Source: CBDBBY01 sp965203795 (GTDB lineage Bacteria; Pseudomonadota; Alphaproteobacteria; Rhodobacterales; Rhodobacteraceae). From it: a DNA stretch of 64,000 nt. Location: assembly GCA_965203795.1 (NCBI GenBank), contig OZ241915.1:1178001-1242000 (forward strand), given 5' to 3'. Made by a program: the position numbers and the translations under genes. Under the pieces are notes generated by a model. That model was not told where the DNA came from. It made no database searches and was given only the letters and a program-made list of their open reading frames with translations. Positions 19,204-28,201 of the stretch are shown here, one piece after another (positions within the stretch are counted from its first letter, which is position 1; each line of letters starts with the position of its first letter).

Positions 19204-20321
19204 CATCTAACCATCCTGTTCCAAAGCGCGCCGGGGGCGGGGAAAGCGCGCTGCTGCACCATCTTGTGCGCGGCTGGCGGAGCGCCGGGCGGGAGGCGCC
19301 CGCGGCGGTCGCCATCGAAGCGTCGCACTATGCGGACGAGCGCACCCTTGCGCTTCATGTGGCCGAGGCCGTCGACCCCGTGCTGGCGGCGCGGTTCCGC
19401 CGCTCCGTGACAACCCGTTCCAGCGCCACCAAGTCGTTGGGCGCAGGAATCCCCGGATTCGCGACGGGCGACGCGGCGGCTGAAACAGGGCGCCACGCGA
19501 CCTTCTCTCCGGCAGAGCCGTCGCTTGCCAATGTCGGCAAAGCGCTTCCAAAATCAATGCAATGCATTGCATTGATTTTGGATGAAGCTCAGGACCTCGA
19601 AGGGTTCGACGCGGACTTGGTGCGGCCGGTCGTTTCCAAAATCCACAAAGGAAGCCATGGCGGTTCGTTTCTGGCCGTGTTCGCCGGCCTCGCGCACTCT
19701 CACGCCGTGCTTCAGGACCGCGGCATTTCCCGCTTTTCCATTGATCACGACCGAACGCTGGAGTCGCTTTCATTCGATGAGGCCGTGGAAACCGTCCATC
19801 TGATGCTCGCCGACTGCAGGGTCCGCGGAGACCGGGAGATCAAGCGCCAATGGGCGCGTGCGCTCGCGAACGAAAGCTCCGGCTGGCCGCAGCATCTCCA
19901 TGTCGCCATGCAGGCGCTCGCTGCCCAATTGCTCGCGGCTTCCACGCCGGGGCAACTCGAAGCAGTGGACAGCGGTTTCGGAATTGCGGTTTTGCGGGCA
20001 TCCGCATTGGCCCGGGATAAATATTACGAGCGTCGAATCGACGACCCTCTCGCCGACGCGAGGCAGCTGGTTGCAGAGACATTCCGGCGAATCGGCGAGG
20101 AAGCCACCCGCGGCGAGTTGCTCCGGCACATTCGCGCGGCGGCCCGGCCCGGAAACGATGAGCATAGCCTTCCCGAGGATCACGACGAAGTGATGTTCCT
20201 CAATCGCATGATCCGGCGCGGCTTGCTTCAGCGCACCCCGAAAAAGATGCTCGCGTGCCCGATCCCGTCCCTCCGGGACTACATCGAGCGCATGGCCCCG
20301 CGCGCTACGCCCGGAACATAG
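19204..20321 (+). pseudogene. AAA/STAND-like ATPase, copy 1: 5'-truncated and frameshifted
   Basis: Strong full-length similarity to the intact gene at 31002-32306, with shared stretches such as DEAVETVHLMLADCRVRGDR, KRQWARALANESSGWPQHLH and CPIPSLRDYIERMAPRA. Homology starts abruptly at 19204, so the first 65 or so residues are missing. A missing base in GGGAAAGCGCG (intact copy GGGAAGAGCGCG) breaks the Walker A frame, so the open frame restarts near 19266. DEAQ survives (LDEAQDLEGF). A 34-bp perfect palindrome occupies the segment just before DEAQ. A decayed paralogue; no product expected. Confidence 0.88.
19548..19581. repeat. Perfect 34-bp palindrome inside the ATPase pseudogene
   Basis: The sequence from CCAAAATCAATGCAAT to its exact reverse complement, with no loop: both 17-base halves match at every position. 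The intact paralogue at the equivalent point (31510-31560) has no such palindrome. The insert is A+T-rich in a G+C-rich gene. Confidence 0.95.
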
Positions 20322-20482
20322 ATCACGCCCGCCATGCAGCGCCGCGGGCAGGCTGGCGAAAACTGCGGCCGGGTTGCTTCGGATGGCGGCATGGCTCCGA
20401 GCGCGCGGGCCGACCAACGGCGATCATGCCTCCGGCTCGTCCGTCTGGATTCTCGTATTTCGGCAAACGCGGGGCGGTTCAG
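20322..20482 (+). repeat. Duplicated 3' flank of the ATPase module, copy 1
   Basis: After the ATPase stop the sequence stays closely similar to 32307-32496, for example GGCAGGCTGGCGAAAACTGC and GATCATGCCTCCGGCTC. The duplicated unit therefore extends past the gene. Similarity ends at the IS3-like terminal motif. Confidence 0.85.
20459..20482 (-). repeat. IS3-like terminal motif (solo), copy 1
   Basis: On the reverse strand this reads TGAACCGCCCCGCGTTTGCC. The same motif occurs at 32461-32496, 43854-43885 (opposite orientation) and 51513-51544. The TGAACCGCCCC start resembles the ends of some IS3-family elements; no transposase gene is attached. Family assignment is from memory. Confidence 0.65.
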
Positions 20483-20490
20483 TTTCAGTT

Positions 20491-20617
20491 CGGGCGCGTC
20501 CCGAATTTGTTGGTCAGGCGGCTGCGGCGTGACAAGCCTCCGATCAAGAAAGTCGGCAAGGTGCCTGCTTTCGACCAGCGGTGCCCCGTAAGACCAAAAA
20601 AATTAAGGACGCGCGCT
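20491..20617. mobile_element. MITE-like element with imperfect terminal inverted repeats
   Basis: Left end CGGGCGCGTCCCGAATTTGT then TGGTCAGG. The right end, read in reverse, gives GCGCGTCC TTAATTTTTTTGGTC, an imperfect match over about 25 bases. The left end also resembles 27769 and 29976. About 127 bp, no coding capacity, no clear target duplication. Confidence 0.55.
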
Positions 20618-20703
20618 CCGGCGGCGCTCCACTTGATTCCCCGCCCGGCGCAGGCGTAATTGTCAGGGCATTCGGAACCGTTGGATAGAAGCTCAGCTGT
20701 CAG

Positions 20704-23298
20704 ATGCGAAGAGTGGTCGGCCCATCCTCGCTGGGCGGCATTTTGCGGATAGCGGCGTCGGTCGCCGCAGCCCTGTTCAGCTTCGCCAGCATGGGGCTGT
20801 TGGCGGCAGTGGCCGTCGGGGCCGCCATCGTCTGGACCTACAGCCGGGATCTGCCGAGCTACGCTCAGCTCTCAAGCTACGAGCCTCCGACCATCAGCCG
20901 GATATTTTCGACTGAAGGGGATCTGATCGACGAATTCGCGAAAGAGCGGAGGCTGTTCAGCCCGATTGAGGAAATTCCGGCGGTCGTCAAGCAGGCGGTG
21001 ATCTCCGCGGAGGACAAGAATTTCTATACCCACAAGGGTTACGACCCGGTGGGGATGCTCAAGGCGGCGATCGACGCGGCGCGCGGCGGAAGGCTGCGGG
21101 GCGCTTCCACCATAACCCAGCAGGTGATGAAGAACTTCCTGCTGGGCAGCGATCGCACAATCGACCGGAAGATCAAGGAAATCGTCCTCGCGGCGAAGAT
21201 CGAGCGCCAATTCTCGAAAGACGAGATACTTGAGCTCTACCTCAACGAGATTTTCCTCGGGCAGAACTCCTACGGCGTCGCGGCGGCGGCCCAGACGTAC
21301 TTCAACAAGCCGCTGGAGGAGCTGTCGGTCGGGGAGGCCGCCTATTTGGCCGCGCTTCCGAAGGCGCCGTCGTCCTACCACCCCGTCAGGCAAACCGATC
21401 GCGCCATCGCGCGGCGGAACTTCGTGCTGCAGGAAATGGTCGAGAACGGCTATCTCGACCCTTCGGCGGCGCGGAGGGAAGCGGCGGCCGGATTGCGCAC
21501 TGTCCTCAGCGGCGACATGGCTTCCTTCAAGTCGGGCCTGCCGCCGCGCGGCTACTTCACGGACGAAATCCGCCGCCAGCTTTCCGGCAGCTTCGGAGAG
21601 GATTCGTTCTTCTCTGGCGGCCTTACCATCCGCGCGACCGTGGACCCGGGACTTCAGCGCGCCGCGGCGATGGCGCTGCGGAGCGGGCTCGAGGCATACG
21701 ACCGGGCGGCAGGCGTCTGGCGCGGCACCGGCCTGAAGTTGGACGCGGGGGCGCTTCAGGACGAGCAGGGGCTGCAGGAAGCCCTCGCGGCGGCCGATCT
21801 CCCGAGGGACATAGACGGCTGGCATGTCGCGGCCGTGCTCGGATTCGCTGGCGGCGACGCCCTCGTCGCCGTCGAGGGCCGCCCGCGCTCCGATGCGGAC
21901 AGAATTGCCGCGGGCGACGTGTCGTGGGTTCGCAGGCTGGTCGGCGGAGAGCGGTTCAGCGGCGGCGCCGGTTCAGTCGACGACATGCTCGACGAGGGCG
22001 ATCTCGTGCTCGTCTCGCAGGCCCAAGACGAGGGAGGCGAGGACGCGGCGGGCTGGTCGCTTCGGCAGCTTCCGGAGGTTCAGGGCGCGTTCATGGCAAT
22101 GGACGTGAATTCCGGCCGGGTTCTGGCGATGCAGGGAGGCTTCTCCTACCAACAATCCGTCTTCAACCGTACAACACAGGCGGCGAGGCAGCCGGGGTCG
22201 GCTTTCAAACCGTTCGTCTACGCGGCGGCGCTCGATTCGGGATACACGCCCGCGACAATCCTCATCGATGCCCCGATCGAGATCGAGACCCCGGAAGGGA
22301 TCTGGAGGCCGGCGAATTCGTCGGATGTCTTCTACGGCCCCGTTCCGCTCAGGACCGGCATCGAGTTCTCCCGCAACCTGATGACGATCCGGCTCGCGAA
22401 GGATGTCGGAATGGAGAATGTCGCGGATTACGCGGAAAATTTCGGCATCTACGGAAGAATGGACCCGTTCCTTGCCAACTCGCTGGGAGCCCAGGAAACC
22501 ACGCTGTTCAAGATGGTCGCGGGATACGCGATGTTCGCCAATGGCGGCGAGCGGGTCGAGCCGACTTTGGTCGACCGGGTCCAGGACCGCTGGGGCAACA
22601 CGATCTACAGGCACGACAAACGCATTTGCTCCGACTGCGACAATCCGTTCCTCGAGGCGAACGAGATTCCATTCATCCTTTCGAACCGGACCCGGGTGAT
22701 CGACGCCGTCACGGCTTACCAGGTCACGTCGATGATGGAAGGGGCCGTCGAGCGCGGAACCGGGCGCCACACCGTGAAGCTCGGCGTGCCCGTCGCCGGA
22801 AAGACCGGAACGACCAACGAATCGAAGGATGCCTGGTTCATCGGCTACACGCCCAACATCGTGGCGGGCTGCTACATCGGGTTCGACCAGCCCAGATCGA
22901 TGGGCAAGCGCACGTACGGAGGGACCCTTTGCGGTCCCGTGTTCAACGAATTCATGAAGGTCGCGATCGAACGGTACGGATCCGAAGAGTTCAAGGTTCC
23001 GGACGGCGGCGTGTTCGTGAGCATCGACCGGGAGACCGGCGAGATTCTGCAGGGCAGCCACACCGACAGGTCGGTGGCGGAGTTCTTCAGGCTGGGCACG
23101 GAGCCCGATGAGGACGCGTTCCGGATTGTCGATGGCGGCTTCGCGATGGCTTCGGACCTCGCGCCGGCGGTTCCCAAGCCCGAAGATGGCGCGCCTGTGC
23201 CCGAAGCTCAGACCTTGCCGGAAATCCCCGTCGGCGATATCGACCCCGACAGCGGCGTCAGCTCGTTCGGCTCGCTTTCATCCGGCGGGCTGTACTGA
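20704..23298 (+). CDS. mrcA: Penicillin-binding protein 1A (bifunctional transglycosylase/transpeptidase)
   Basis: Class A PBP that polymerises and cross-links peptidoglycan at the inner membrane. 864 residues. An N-terminal transmembrane helix is at about 12-45. The GT51 domain (about 60-235) has ISAEDKNFYTHKGYDP and ASTITQQVMKNFLLG. An OB-like insert lies in the middle. The transpeptidase has Ser499-x-x-Lys502 (QPGSAFKPFVY), Ser556-Arg-Asn and the KTG triad at 700-702 (AGKTGTTNESKDAWFIGYT). The low-complexity C-terminal tail is Pro/Asp/Ser-rich. prfB follows, as is usual in alphaproteobacteria. Confidence 0.97.
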   Translation: MRRVVGPSSLGGILRIAASVAAALFSFASMGLLAAVAVGAAIVWTYSRDLPSYAQLSSYEPPTISRIFSTEGDLIDEFAKERRLFSPIEEIPAVVKQAVISAEDKNFYTHKGYDPVGMLKAAIDAARGGRLRGASTITQQVMKNFLLGSDRTIDRKIKEIVLAAKIERQFSKDEILELYLNEIFLGQNSYGVAAAAQTYFNKPLEELSVGEAAYLAALPKAPSSYHPVRQTDRAIARRNFVLQEMVENGYLDPSAARREAAAGLRTVLSGDMASFKSGLPPRGYFTDEIRRQLSGSFGEDSFFSGGLTIRATVDPGLQRAAAMALRSGLEAYDRAAGVWRGTGLKLDAGALQDEQGLQEALAAADLPRDIDGWHVAAVLGFAGGDALVAVEGRPRSDADRIAAGDVSWVRRLVGGERFSGGAGSVDDMLDEGDLVLVSQAQDEGGEDAAGWSLRQLPEVQGAFMAMDVNSGRVLAMQGGFSYQQSVFNRTTQAARQPGSAFKPFVYAAALDSGYTPATILIDAPIEIETPEGIWRPANSSDVFYGPVPLRTGIEFSRNLMTIRLAKDVGMENVADYAENFGIYGRMDPFLANSLGAQETTLFKMVAGYAMFANGGERVEPTLVDRVQDRWGNTIYRHDKRICSDCDNPFLEANEIPFILSNRTRVIDAVTAYQVTSMMEGAVERGTGRHTVKLGVPVAGKTGTTNESKDAWFIGYTPNIVAGCYIGFDQPRSMGKRTYGGTLCGPVFNEFMKVAIERYGSEEFKVPDGGVFVSIDRETGEILQGSHTDRSVAEFFRLGTEPDEDAFRIVDGGFAMASDLAPAVPKPEDGAPVPEAQTLPEIPVGDIDPDSGVSSFGSLSSGGLY

Positions 23299-23413
23299 AA
23301 TACAGCAACGCGGGCTGCGAACCTCGCCGCCCGGCTTGCCGCGCCGAGTTCCACCAACGCCTTTCTGGCCTTCCTGCCCGCGACATCCGGGGCGGCGGCC
23401 GTGGAGATTTAGC

Positions 23414-24526
23414 ATGCGTGCCGAACAGCAGAGCGTCGTCGACGCGATCAGGAAGTCGCTTTCGCTGCTCCATCGGAGGATGGACAGGGACACGGCGGAT
23501 GATCGCCTTGCGGAGATCGATGTAGCTTCCGAGGATCCGGAACTGTGGAACGACCCGCAGCGCGCGCAGAGCCTGATGAAGAAGCGGCAGTCGCTCGCGG
23601 GGGAAATCGAATCATACGACGCCGCGAGCCGGGAGCTTGAAGACGCGATCGAGCTGATCGAGCTGGGGTCCGAAGAAGGCGACGGCGGCATCGTCGCCGA
23701 GGCGGAAGCCGGGCTCGCCGCGCTTCAGGCGCGGGTTGAACGAATGGAGCTCGACGCTCTGCTTGACGGCGAAGCGGATGGGAACGACGCGTTCATCGAG
23801 ATCAACGCCGGGGCCGGCGGCACGGAATCGTGCGACTGGGTGCTTATGCTCTCGCGGATGTACGAGCGCTGGGCGCAGCGGCGCGGATTCGGCGTCGAGG
23901 TGATTGCGCAGAACCGGGAGGGCGAGGCGGGCCTCAAGTCGATCACGTGCCGGGTTTCGGGCGAGAACGTCTTCGGATGGCTGAAAACGGAGTCCGGCGT
24001 GCACCGGCTGGTCAGGATTTCCCCCTTCGACAGCGCGTCGCGCAGGCACACCTCCTTCAGCTCCGTGACGGTCTACCCCGTCGTCGACGAGAACATCGAG
24101 ATCACGATCAACCCGTCGGATCTGAGGGTGGACACGTACCGGGCGTCCGGCGCGGGGGGCCAGCACGTGAACAAGACGGATTCTGCCGTCAGGATGACGC
24201 ATCTTCCGACGGGCATCGTGGTGACATCGTCCGAGAAGTCGCAGCATCAGAACCGCGCGATCTGCCTCGACGCGCTGAAATCGCGGCTATTCGAGATGGA
24301 GCTGCGCAAGCGCAACGAGAAGGCGCAGGAGATGCATAGCCAGAAGGGCAGCGCGGGCTGGGGCAACCATATCCGCTCTTACGTCCTTCAGCCCTACCAG
24401 ATGGTCAAGGATTTGCGGACGAACGTGGAATCAACGAACCCCCAAGCCGTCTTGGACGGAGACCTGGACGAATTCATGGCCGCCGTGCTCGCGCAGGGCG
24501 CGTCCGGACGCGCCCGCCGCGAATAG
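23414..24526 (+). CDS. prfB: Peptide chain release factor 2
   Basis: Recognises UGA and UAA stops and hydrolyses peptidyl-tRNA. From ATG 23414 (MRAEQQSVVDAIRKSLSLLH) it is 370 residues. The stop-codon tripeptide SPF is in VRISPFDSASRRH, and the catalytic GGQ is in ASGAGGQHVNKTDSAVRMTH. The frame is continuous, so the programmed +1 frameshift present in many bacterial prfB genes is absent here. Confidence 0.97.
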   Translation: MRAEQQSVVDAIRKSLSLLHRRMDRDTADDRLAEIDVASEDPELWNDPQRAQSLMKKRQSLAGEIESYDAASRELEDAIELIELGSEEGDGGIVAEAEAGLAALQARVERMELDALLDGEADGNDAFIEINAGAGGTESCDWVLMLSRMYERWAQRRGFGVEVIAQNREGEAGLKSITCRVSGENVFGWLKTESGVHRLVRISPFDSASRRHTSFSSVTVYPVVDENIEITINPSDLRVDTYRASGAGGQHVNKTDSAVRMTHLPTGIVVTSSEKSQHQNRAICLDALKSRLFEMELRKRNEKAQEMHSQKGSAGWGNHIRSYVLQPYQMVKDLRTNVESTNPQAVLDGDLDEFMAAVLAQGASGRARRE

Positions 24527-24541
24527 CGGCCTTCGGCTGAA

Positions 24542-24562
24542 GCCCCGGCTCGGATCCGGGGC
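24542..24562. terminator. Hairpin between convergent prfB and bactofilin genes
   Basis: GCCCCGG, a 7-base loop, then CCGGGGC: a perfect 7-bp stem located between two converging genes. There is no U tract on either side, so it may be a weak bidirectional terminator. Confidence 0.45.
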
Positions 24563-24580
24563 AGGCAGGGGCTGCGGGCT

Positions 24581-25108
24581 TTACTGCGCGGCAGAGGCTG
24601 CCGCGCTCGGCGGCGGCGCTGCGGCCTTCTGAGCTTTTTGCGGTGGTTGCGGCGAGCCCACGTTCAGCGGGTTCTCCTGCCGCTTCACTTGGCCTTCGAA
24701 CTGGGCGCCGGATTCGATCGAGATCGTCTCGTGGATGATGTTCCCTTCGACGCGCGCCGTCGAATTCAGGCGAACCCGCAAGCCCCGGACCTCGCCGATG
24801 ACGCGGCCGTCCACGACGACCTCTTCGGCGATCATGTGGCCGTTGACCGTCGCGTTTTCGCCGATCGTCAGAAGCCTTGCCCTGATGTCGCCTTCGATCT
24901 TGCCCTCGACCATTATGTCGCTGGCGGATTTCAGGTTCCCCTTCACGAACAGGTCCGTCGAAAGTATCGAAGGGCTTGTCGTCGCCTTCTTCGGCGCGGG
25001 CTGCACCGCGGCGGCCGGAGCGGGCTCCTTCCTCGCGGGAGCGGTCGGGTTGATGTCCGGCACGGGCTTCGCGCCGGGCTCGTTGATCTTGCTCTTGCTA
25101 GTGAACAT
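24581..25108 (-). CDS. bacA: Bactofilin
   Basis: Cytoskeletal beta-helix protein that polymerises at the membrane and recruits cell-wall enzymes. 175 residues: a Pro/Ala-rich N-terminal tail (about 1-45), the bactofilin core (about 50-145; DLFVKGNLKSASDIMVEGKI, IGENATVNGHMIAEEVVVDG, HETISIESGAQFEGQVKR) and a Pro/Ala/Ser-rich tail. The core shows the regular hydrophobic/glycine spacing of a right-handed beta helix. The start overlaps the 3' end of the upstream M23 peptidase by 11 bp, so the two are co-translated. Confidence 0.93.
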   Translation of the reverse strand: MFTSKSKINEPGAKPVPDINPTAPARKEPAPAAAVQPAPKKATTSPSILSTDLFVKGNLKSASDIMVEGKIEGDIRARLLTIGENATVNGHMIAEEVVVDGRVIGEVRGLRVRLNSTARVEGNIIHETISIESGAQFEGQVKRQENPLNVGSPQPPQKAQKAAAPPPSAAASAAQ

Positions 25109-26402
25109 TTGCCTCTGCCCTTATGAACTGCATCGGATCGACCGGCTTTTCGCTGACCACTATTTCGTAGTGAAGATGGGGCCCGGTCGACATCCCCGTC
25201 GATCCAATATCACCGATTCTCTCATCCCGCGACACTCTTTGCCCTTTCCGGACCGCGATTTCCGAGAGATGCGCATAGCTGCTAAAGATTCCGCCGAGAT
25301 GGCGGATTACGATCTGCTTTCCGAATCCCGACCGCCAGCCGACGAACGTCACGACGCCATCGCCGGTCGCGAGAACGGGGGTTCCGTGCCTCGCGGCGAA
25401 ATCGACGCCCTCGTGCATGTGCCGTTGTCCGGTGACCGGATGCGTCCGCATGCCGAAGCCCGACGTAATCCTGTGCTCCGATGGCACCGGATACCCGAAA
25501 GGCGTTCCCAAATACGCCGCACGGTACTGGTTCAGCCGGCCAAGCGATTCGACGAGCTTGCCGCCCAGATCCTCGCCCGGCCGGAACCCCGCTTCGTCCT
25601 CGAACGTTTCGATGAGGTAGCTCGTTCCCGGACCGCCCGCGCCGGTCAAGGTGTTCCGGGCATCTGCCGACAAGCTTGCGGGCGATACGCCCGCCGCAGC
25701 GAAAAACCGCTCCAAATCGTCGGCCATTCCATTCACGGTGTCCAGGATTTCGAGAACCGCCTGCTTGGCGCGCTGCCTGTCCTGCAGCGAACGCTCCCGA
25801 AGCCCCGCGTTCACGGCGCTGAGCGATCGGACCTCCATGCGGGCGGCTTCGAGGCTTTCGATGTTCCTGTCCACCACCGCGTAAAGCGCGTCGGCATGCC
25901 GGGCAGCGTGGGCGCCCTCCGGATGGGGCGATTCCGCCTTCGCCTGCAACGCCGCTCCGCTGACGGCCGCCGGGAGCCGGGAGGCGCTCGCCCGCGCGGC
26001 GGCGATTCGCTCGAATTCGACGATGCGCTTGTTGAGTTCCGCGATTTCGGCCGACTGCTCGAACGCGAGATCGAAGGCATCCTCCGCCCGCGCCCGATAG
26101 GTGGAATTGAGTTCGGCAAGCCGGGACGATTCCGCTTCGAGGGATTCCACGCGGGCTTCAAGCTGGTCGCGCAGAGCTGATTCGGGCGCGTGCGCAGGCT
26201 GGCTCGAGAGCAGCCCGAGAGCGATGGAAGTGGCACCCGCCGCCCAGACCGCCAGCAAGACGCTTCCGAAAATCAAAGCCGCGACCGTCGCCGGCGACAG
26301 CCTTGCTACGCGGGTGCGTCCCGCCGACGAGATGCTGACTACATGCTCGGAAAAAATGCCGAATGCCTGCCTAGGCCGGATGTTCAAGGCAAATTTAGCC
26401 AT
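25098..26402 (-). CDS. M23 family (LytM-type) peptidase, membrane-anchored
   Basis: Predicted periplasmic cell-wall endopeptidase. 434 residues. A cytoplasmic basic N-terminus precedes a transmembrane helix (ATVAALIFGSVLLAVWAAGA, about 38-57). A coiled-coil region (about 75-240) is followed by the M23 domain (about 305-425), with HPVTGQRHMHEGVDFAARHG and the HxH motif in GPHLHYEIV. The Zn ligands expected for LytM enzymes are all visible, so it should be active. M23 peptidases coupled to bactofilins shape cells in several bacteria; the 11-bp gene overlap supports that partnership here. Confidence 0.92.
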   Translation of the reverse strand: MAKFALNIRPRQAFGIFSEHVVSISSAGRTRVARLSPATVAALIFGSVLLAVWAAGATSIALGLLSSQPAHAPESALRDQLEARVESLEAESSRLAELNSTYRARAEDAFDLAFEQSAEIAELNKRIVEFERIAAARASASRLPAAVSGAALQAKAESPHPEGAHAARHADALYAVVDRNIESLEAARMEVRSLSAVNAGLRERSLQDRQRAKQAVLEILDTVNGMADDLERFFAAAGVSPASLSADARNTLTGAGGPGTSYLIETFEDEAGFRPGEDLGGKLVESLGRLNQYRAAYLGTPFGYPVPSEHRITSGFGMRTHPVTGQRHMHEGVDFAARHGTPVLATGDGVVTFVGWRSGFGKQIVIRHLGGIFSSYAHLSEIAVRKGQRVSRDERIGDIGSTGMSTGPHLHYEIVVSEKPVDPMQFIRAEANVH

Positions 26403-26531
26403 TTAGCCGCGAATCGGCCGCATGGCCGTCGCATCGAGATTGCTTCGCCTGCATGAAGCGGCCTCTTCGTGGACCTCGCCCGCGAGACTATACGGGAAGC
26501 GGCAGGGGCCTTCAACCGGATGATTGAGTTC

Positions 26532-26732
26532 GGGTGCATCCCATTTTTCGGGGTGAACCTGCTGCTCGCGTTCGGATGCGCGGCAACCGCCGTTCGCAAT
26601 TCTTCGACAGCCGCGGCGGAACCGGTCCATACTGAGCCGTGAAGGCGCGTTTGCAACCCACGGAACGCCGAGCGCGGCCGACGCCCGAGCCCTCGGAACA
26701 GGCTCACCGCCCCCCGAAAATGGGATGCACCC
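26532..26732. mobile_element. 201-bp MITE with 22-bp inverted repeats and a 9-bp target duplication
   Basis: Left end GGGTGCATCCCATTTTTCGG; the right end in reverse is GGGTGCATCCCATTTTCGGG, near-identical. It is flanked on both sides by the direct repeat ATTGAGTTC (26523-26531 and 26733-26741). It has no coding capacity. The terminal motif resembles those at 20491, 27769 and 29976. It lies between the M23 gene and the vapC pseudogene. Confidence 0.85.
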
Positions 26733-26889
26733 ATTGAGTTCGGGAATTGCTGTTGCTCGGCCCCTCGGCCAAGGCCCGCAGCGGGAGTGCCATAGCATGG
26801 TCGAGATACAGAAGGAGACCCGCACTGGAGGTGCTGGGATTGAAAGCCGGGTTGCAAGGGCGGAGTCTTTGGCGGTGCGGGCCGGGCGG

Positions 26890-27337
26890 TCACTTGGCTT
26901 CGCAGGAGGTCGATTGCCGCGTCGGTTCGACGATTCCGATTCCCCGGAAGTCCCTTTCGCTGTCCGCAGCTACTACGCAGCCATGCGCTTCGGGCGCCGC
27001 GGCGCTGATCATATCCAAGGAACCGCGCGGCCAGCCAACGGCCTTGCCTTCCGCCATCAAGCGGGCCCAGACCAGACCGGCTTTGCCGTCGAACGACAGG
27101 ATCTCGGCCTGCAAACAATGCTTGCGACTCCTCGCTGCGGTCAAACCATGATTCGAGAATGCGCCATCGCCTTTCGGTCGGCGGCTTCAGGATGCAGCGT
27201 CGGATTTCGGCAACGGTCAGCGAGAACGCGAACAGGTCGACATCCCTCTGGTTGGCCAGCCAGTCGTTCGGATTCGCGGCTGGCGGCCGTTCGACGGTGT
27301 TGCTGACGACATTGATGTCGAGAACGCAGCCCGTCAA
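26890..27337 (-). pseudogene. VapC-like PIN-domain toxin, frameshifted
   Basis: From a TTG at 27337 the frame reads TGCVLDINVVSNTVERPPA and FSLTVAEIRRCILKPPTERR, a PIN-domain ribonuclease toxin. After SEESQALFAGR the family sequence jumps frame and continues as ILSFDGKAGLVWARLMAEGK, ending FRGIGIVEPTRQSTS at 26890. One extra base near 27125 (GGCCGAGATC against an expected GGCCGGATC) explains it. The first acidic residue (LDINV) and the C-terminal acidic pair remain. Repaired length is about 148 residues, normal for VapC. The start overlaps the antitoxin stop, the usual antitoxin-toxin order. Confidence 0.82.
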
Positions 27338-27636
27338 AGGGAGAACTTGCGCCCCTCGACACGCGGCCGCGATAGATCAAGACCTGCACCGACCAGCGGC
27401 GACCGACGAAGCGCAGCAAGAATTCCGCCACGCGCCGGGGGATCATCCGCAATCAGCGCCCTCACGGTCGCCCGCGCTTGCTCGGCTTTTGGCCCGTCCT
27501 CGGCCAGCCTCCGCGCAAGGGCATGGATCAGGCTCCGATCAGCTTCAGGCGCCATCACCTCAAATCGCTTGATGCCGCGCAGCGCTTGACGCTCACGACA
27601 GCTTCCGGCGGTGGGCTGCTTTGCCGTTGTGCTCAT
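27334..27636 (-). CDS. Antitoxin of a VapBC-like pair
   Basis: 100 residues from ATG 27636 (MSTTAKQPTAGSCRERQALR). Central region RSLIHALARRLAEDGPKAEQ, and a C-terminal ILAALRRSPLVGAGLDLSRP followed by RVEGRKFSL. This C-terminal pattern is typical of small antitoxins paired with PIN toxins in alphaproteobacteria; the tail would wrap the toxin. The reading frame is intact although the toxin is broken, the expected order of decay. A longer frame starts at 27687 but adds nothing family-like. Confidence 0.72.
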   Translation of the reverse strand: MSTTAKQPTAGSCRERQALRGIKRFEVMAPEADRSLIHALARRLAEDGPKAEQARATVRALIADDPPARGGILAALRRSPLVGAGLDLSRPRVEGRKFSL

Positions 27637-27768
27637 AACCGGACTCCTTGCCCAACTGGTTGGATCGATCAAAGCTGTACCACACAAATCCCGTCAGGAT
27701 TCGGAATCCGAGGGCGGATGCCCCCTTGAGCCACGAGAACCGTTCGGTGTCCAACATCGCGATTTAAA

Positions 27769-27934
27769 CGGGTTCGTCCCAAACTTGTCGGTCAGGTGGA
27801 GTGCCGCCGATCAAAGGCGGGTGCCAACGCCGCGCCAGCAACAAACACGGCACTGAAAACAACCGTTAACACGACTTTCTCAATTGAAGGGTTTGCCCCG
27901 GCGCAGATGCACGAACAAAATTTAAAACGTACCC
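27769..27934. mobile_element. MITE-like element, copy 27.8 kb
   Basis: About 166 bp, starting CGGGTTCGTCCCAAACTTGT then CGGTCAGGTGG. It is similar over most of its length to 29976-30143, including ATCAAAGGCGGGTGCCAACG against ATCGAAAGCGGGCGCCAGCG. The right end in reverse, GGGGTACGTTTTAAATTTTG, is a degenerate match to the left end. It sits in the 565-bp gap between the antitoxin and ATPase copy 2; the remainder of that gap holds nothing I recognise. Confidence 0.6.
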
Positions 27935-28201
27935 CAACCCCAACAATTAACTTGACGCATCTCAAAATGTAGTGCGTTGTCAACGTCTGAACGATTCGAG
28001 GAATGCGGTCCTCTTGAAGCAAAGACGGCAAAGCAAAGTGCGCTCCGTATCCGGATTGTGGAATCTTGCAATTGCCTGAGGTGTTCAATTGCCCTTTCAA
28101 CTTGGCAAGGCAGCAATTGGCGTTGGTTTCGCATTCGCAAGATCGGTTGGTTGGGGCAATCCAAATACATTAATCAAGATTGAGGCGAAGGCAAATCAAT
28201 C

